Of a DNA stretch of 7,461 nt, positions 5,654 through 7,461 are shown piece after piece. The notes beneath the pieces are model-generated. The model was not told where the DNA came from. It saw only the letters and a program-made list of their open reading frames with translations, and ran no database searches. Numbering within the stretch: the stretch's first letter is position 1; every line of letters starts with the position of its first letter. Where the stretch lies: positions 1-7,461 of the forward strand of contig DAEV01000021.1 in NCBI GenBank assembly GCA_002509495.1, in the 5' to 3' direction. A program made the translations under genes and the position numbers. Origin of the DNA: Methanolinea sp. UBA473. Its GTDB lineage: Archaea > Halobacteriota > Methanomicrobia > Methanomicrobiales > Methanospirillaceae.

Positions 5654-6787
5654 ATGTTGACGTTTGATTTTCCGGTTGGCTACCATGATCTTCACAGTAT
5701 TAAAATAATTGATTTCCAGCTCAACCGGTGGCACTCGCTCGGGTATGCCCGGCTTGAAGACGTGAGATCCGCCGGGAGGCAGATCCAGACATTCGATGAC
5801 TGGAAACGGGTCATGACTGCCCTTGCAAAAAAGGCTGCATCCGAAGAACGGTGGATCAATGCCGCCTTCTATTACAGGGCTGCAGAATTCTTCGTACTGC
5901 CTTCCGATCCGGACAAGGAAACACTCTATGACCTGTTTGTCGACACCTTCTATAACCAGGCGGTTGCCGGTGAACCGATCGAACGGCACTGGGTTCCGTA
6001 TGGAGGGTCGAATCTTCCCGCTCTCCGCATTCCGGCAGGACCGGGAAAGGTAAAGGGATCGATTGTGATCCACGGGGGCTTCGACTCGTTTATCGAGGAA
6101 TGGTATTCGTGTGCCGCCTTCTTTGCAGCGAACGGATACGACGTGGTCCTGTTCGAGGGCCCTGGTCAGGGAGCAGCACTGAAAAAGTCCGGCCTGCCGC
6201 TGACGCACGAGTGGGAAAAGCCGGTCGGTGCGGTCCTTGACTCATTCGGGCTTGATAATGTCACCCTGCTTGGGATCTCGATGGGCGGTTGGATGTGCCT
6301 CCGTGCTGCGGCGTTTGAGCCCAGGATAAAAAGGGTGATTGCATCCAGCATCGCGTTTGACTACCTGCAGTTCATTCCCTATCCTGTCCGGATGCTGATT
6401 GAATTCCTGTTCCGGTTCCGGGGCCTGATGGATTATATCGCCGAAATGAAGATGAAAGCCAGTTTTCAGGAGCGGTGGGGGATTAATAACCTGATGTACA
6501 TCACCGGGCACCCGTCGCCCATGGACGCGAACGACGTACTGCTCCGTTTCAACGAACGTACCCTCCACTCGGAACTCGTGAAACAGGACGTTCTCATTTT
6601 GACCGGGGCCGAGGACCATTTCATTCCCCTGAAGATGCATGACAAGCAGGTCGGGGCCCTGAAGAATGCACGCTCGGTCACGGCCCGGGTCTTCACGAAA
6701 GAAGAGCACGGAGAGAATCACTGCCAGGTCGGCAACATCGGGCTCGCTCTCGAGGTGATGCGGACGTGGATCGAGGAGAGGCCATGA
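5654..6787 (+). CDS. Alpha/beta hydrolase, FrsA/acylaminoacyl-peptidase-like
   Basis: A 377-residue serine hydrolase. Residues about 15-100 form an all-helical N-terminal domain (FDDWKRVMTALAKKAA, WINAAFYYRAAEFF) like that of FrsA and 2,6-dihydropseudooxynicotine hydrolase relatives. Residues about 110-377 are the alpha/beta hydrolase core: IVIHGGFDSF (137-146, oxyanion strand), GYDVVLFEGPGQG (161-173), nucleophile elbow GISMGG with Ser209, TGAEDHF with the likely acid Asp321, and HCQVGN with the likely catalytic His356. All three triad members are present, so the enzyme should be active on an ester, amide or C-C bond; the substrate is unknown. A lid-like insertion at about 240-290 contains hydrophobic FIPYPVRMLIEFLFRF. 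No signal peptide, so cytoplasmic. ATG 5654 is preferred over an in-frame GTG at 5642, since GGGTGA (5640-5645) is well spaced for the ATG and overlaps the GTG. Its GC content at the 5' end is lower than that of the flanking genes. Confidence 0.85.
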   Translation: MLTFDFPVGYHDLHSIKIIDFQLNRWHSLGYARLEDVRSAGRQIQTFDDWKRVMTALAKKAASEERWINAAFYYRAAEFFVLPSDPDKETLYDLFVDTFYNQAVAGEPIERHWVPYGGSNLPALRIPAGPGKVKGSIVIHGGFDSFIEEWYSCAAFFAANGYDVVLFEGPGQGAALKKSGLPLTHEWEKPVGAVLDSFGLDNVTLLGISMGGWMCLRAAAFEPRIKRVIASSIAFDYLQFIPYPVRMLIEFLFRFRGLMDYIAEMKMKASFQERWGINNLMYITGHPSPMDANDVLLRFNERTLHSELVKQDVLILTGAEDHFIPLKMHDKQVGALKNARSVTARVFTKEEHGENHCQVGNIGLALEVMRTWIEERP

Positions 6788-6810
6788 ATCGAAGGGGATC
6801 TGATTCGAGG

Positions 6811-6846
6811 GGCGCGGGTCCCGGCACCGGCGCCGCCGATCTTTTA
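6811..6846 (+). terminator. Terminator of the hydrolase gene
   Basis: GGCGC (6811-6815) pairs with GCGCC (6830-6834), with inner GGT/ACC pairing across a G-G mismatch. A CTTTTATC tract (T4) follows at 6841-6848. It starts 24 nt after the hydrolase stop. Just before it GAATC (6786-6790) and GATTC (6802-6806) form a second, smaller inverted repeat. Confidence 0.5.
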
Positions 6847-7045
6847 TCTCTGGTTCGTTCCTCCACTCTCACCCCGCGATCCTGACTCCTCATATGGTTT
6901 GTATGCGAGGATCTGGGTGCCTGCCGCCATGACAGTGACGGAGGCACCACATCGGAGTTTTTCGTATGCGTATTCCAGACGGATGCGGCCCTCGACCCCC
7001 GGTACCAGCGCGGCGGTCGGACGGGACGCACGAGAATGACCGGAG

Positions 7046-7088
7046 GCCGGCGACGAGCCGGCGGTGGCCGTCGCGCCCCGGGGGCGCG
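7046..7088. repeat. Two consecutive GC-rich hairpins
   Basis: GCCGGC (7046-7051) and GCCGGC (7057-7062) form a 6-bp stem with a GACGA loop. CGCGCCCC (7072-7079), one G, and GGGGCGCG (7081-7088) form a perfect 8-bp inverted repeat. A T6 run follows at 7114-7119. The pair could terminate transcription from the left or insulate the promoter that follows, or be a structured RNA. Confidence 0.5.
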
Positions 7089-7108
7089 GCCGGCCGCCGG
7101 AACCCGTT

Positions 7109-7153
7109 GAGTGTTTTTTATAATTGGTGCACCTATGAGTACCTGACACTCAT
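7109..7153 (+). promoter_or_regulatory. Promoter of the small membrane protein, with palindromic operator candidates
   Basis: TTTTTTATAATT (7114-7125) is a strong archaeal TATA box, predicting transcription start near 7143-7146 and a leader of about 50 nt. Immediately downstream GGTGCACC (7126-7133) is a perfect 8-bp palindrome. ATGAGT (7135-7140) and ACTCAT (7148-7153) form an inverted repeat around the predicted start. GAGTGT (7109-7114) and ACACTC (7146-7151) form another that brackets the TATA box. Such symmetry around a TATA box suggests repressor binding (inference). Confidence 0.55.
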
Positions 7154-7180
7154 CGCCCCTCCGAAAACCGCCCTCTTCTC

Positions 7181-7196
7181 AGGAGGAAATACCATG
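7181..7196 (+). promoter_or_regulatory. Ribosome binding site of the small membrane protein
   Basis: AGGAGG at 7181-7186 sits 7 nt before ATG 7194. Strength and spacing are close to ideal and decide the start. Confidence 0.8.
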
Positions 7197-7461
7197 AAAG
7201 GACCCATCAGCGTCGGCCTTGTGGCCGGCGCCATCGCCGTCACGGCCGGTGGCGGCGTCAGTATTGTTGCGGAGGGTTGGCCCGAGGCCATGCTCGTCGC
7301 CCTGGCCGTGGCGAGTGCATTCGGCCTCGGCTCCTGGTTCGCCGATCGAAGAATCGCCGCGCTCGTCGCGGTCGTGCGGTCGTTCTGCGAGGAGGCCGCG
7401 GCCTACTACCGCGCCCAGGAGGACGGCCGGGTCGACGATGAGGAGGCGCGGGAGATCGCCG
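7194..7461 (+). CDS. Small membrane protein with acidic tail, cut by window edge
   Basis: The frame is open from ATG 7194 to the window edge (89 codons, no stop), with a strong ribosome binding site and promoter, so I call it a real partial gene. It begins MKGPISVGLVAGAIAVTAGG. Residues about 5-24 are a Gly/Ala/Val hydrophobic segment. Residues about 31-50 (PEAMLVALAVASAFGLGSW) are a second, then FADRRIAALVAVVRSF is an amphipathic helix. A charged acidic tail (CEEAAAYYRAQEDGRVDDEEAREIA) continues past the edge. Two short membrane segments plus a charged tail resemble holin-like or other small proviral membrane proteins, but I do not recognise the family. By hand count 171 of 240 bases in 7201-7440 are G or C (71%), clearly above the hydrolase gene to its left, so a different origin is possible. 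Confidence 0.7.
   Translation, partial: MKGPISVGLVAGAIAVTAGGGVSIVAEGWPEAMLVALAVASAFGLGSWFADRRIAALVAVVRSFCEEAAAYYRAQEDGRVDDEEAREIA

Larger units (their letters stand above)
6788..7193. other. 406-nt gap without a firm gene
   Basis: From left to right this holds the hydrolase terminator, then a stretch (about 6844-7031) that on the minus strand reads as a plausible peptide (VEGRIRLEYAYEKLRCG..., see findings) but has no convincing start. Next are two GC-rich hairpins (7046-7062 and 7072-7088) and the promoter and leader of the small membrane protein. I found no tRNA (no GGTTCRANYCC-type loop on either strand) and no repeat array. Confidence 0.5.

Noticed and set aside
5555..6208. 217-codon minus-strand frame antisense to the hydrolase
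   Set aside because: It overlaps the hydrolase N-terminal region, which has a coherent family pattern. The antisense translation has no domain.
6784..6885. 33-codon frame whose ATG overlaps the hydrolase stop as ATGA
   Set aside because: Overlap of this kind can mean translational coupling, but the frame runs through the GC-rich terminator hairpin and encodes a Gly/Arg/Ser-rich peptide with no features.
6788..7193. Search for a tRNA or other known RNA gene in the right-hand gap
   Set aside because: No T-loop consensus, acceptor pairing or CCA was found on either strand. The hairpins do not form a cloverleaf.
1..7461. CRISPR array, IS element or integrase attachment site
   Set aside because: No regularly spaced repeats, no terminal inverted repeats with a transposase, and no integrase. 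The inverted repeats present are all short and local.

Overview
The window looks like chromosomal DNA of a methanogenic archaeon, most plausibly Methanomicrobiales (Methanoculleus/Methanoregula-like). The evidence is a stand-alone archaeal-type CofE (coenzyme F420 gamma-glutamyl ligase), a dual-Cache lipoprotein of the kind common in these methanogens, archaeal TATA boxes about 25 nt before starts (one apparently leaderless), and GGAGGTGA-type ribosome binding sites. The taxon is inferred from gene content, not from a search. I see no rRNA, tRNA, CRISPR array, transposase or integrase.

Layout from left to right. Positions 1-102 hold T-tracts and a strong ribosome binding site. An OFA-family MFS transporter (103-1374, +) starts at TTG. 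A structured gap follows, with a hairpin and T-tract terminator serving the opposing gene. A secreted Gly/Gln-rich protein of unknown function (1581-2402, -) has a clear TATA box at 2447-2456. A divergent intergenic region leads to cofE (2642-3385, +), whose TATA box lies about 25 nt before ATG 2642, so the mRNA is probably leaderless. A Cache-domain lipoprotein (3494-4339, +) follows. A two-part GNAT acetyltransferase (4521-5390, -) converges on it. An FrsA-like alpha/beta hydrolase (5654-6787, +) comes next. A 406-nt gap of unusual composition (6788-7193) then leads into a small, very GC-rich membrane protein (7194 to the edge, +).

The genes do not form an operon. Most appear to be single transcription units with their own promoters, and only cofE and the Cache lipoprotein are adjacent and co-directional with a short gap. 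F420 biosynthesis is the only pathway identifiable with confidence. The transporter, Cache lipoprotein and secreted Gln-rich protein are envelope functions.

The most unusual part is the right end. After 6788 there are GC-rich hairpins, a conserved-looking peptide on the minus strand with no good start, and an isolated promoter with palindromes around it. These lead into a roughly 71% GC open frame coding for two hydrophobic segments and an acidic tail. This could be the edge of an accessory or proviral segment, but no mobility gene is visible to prove it.
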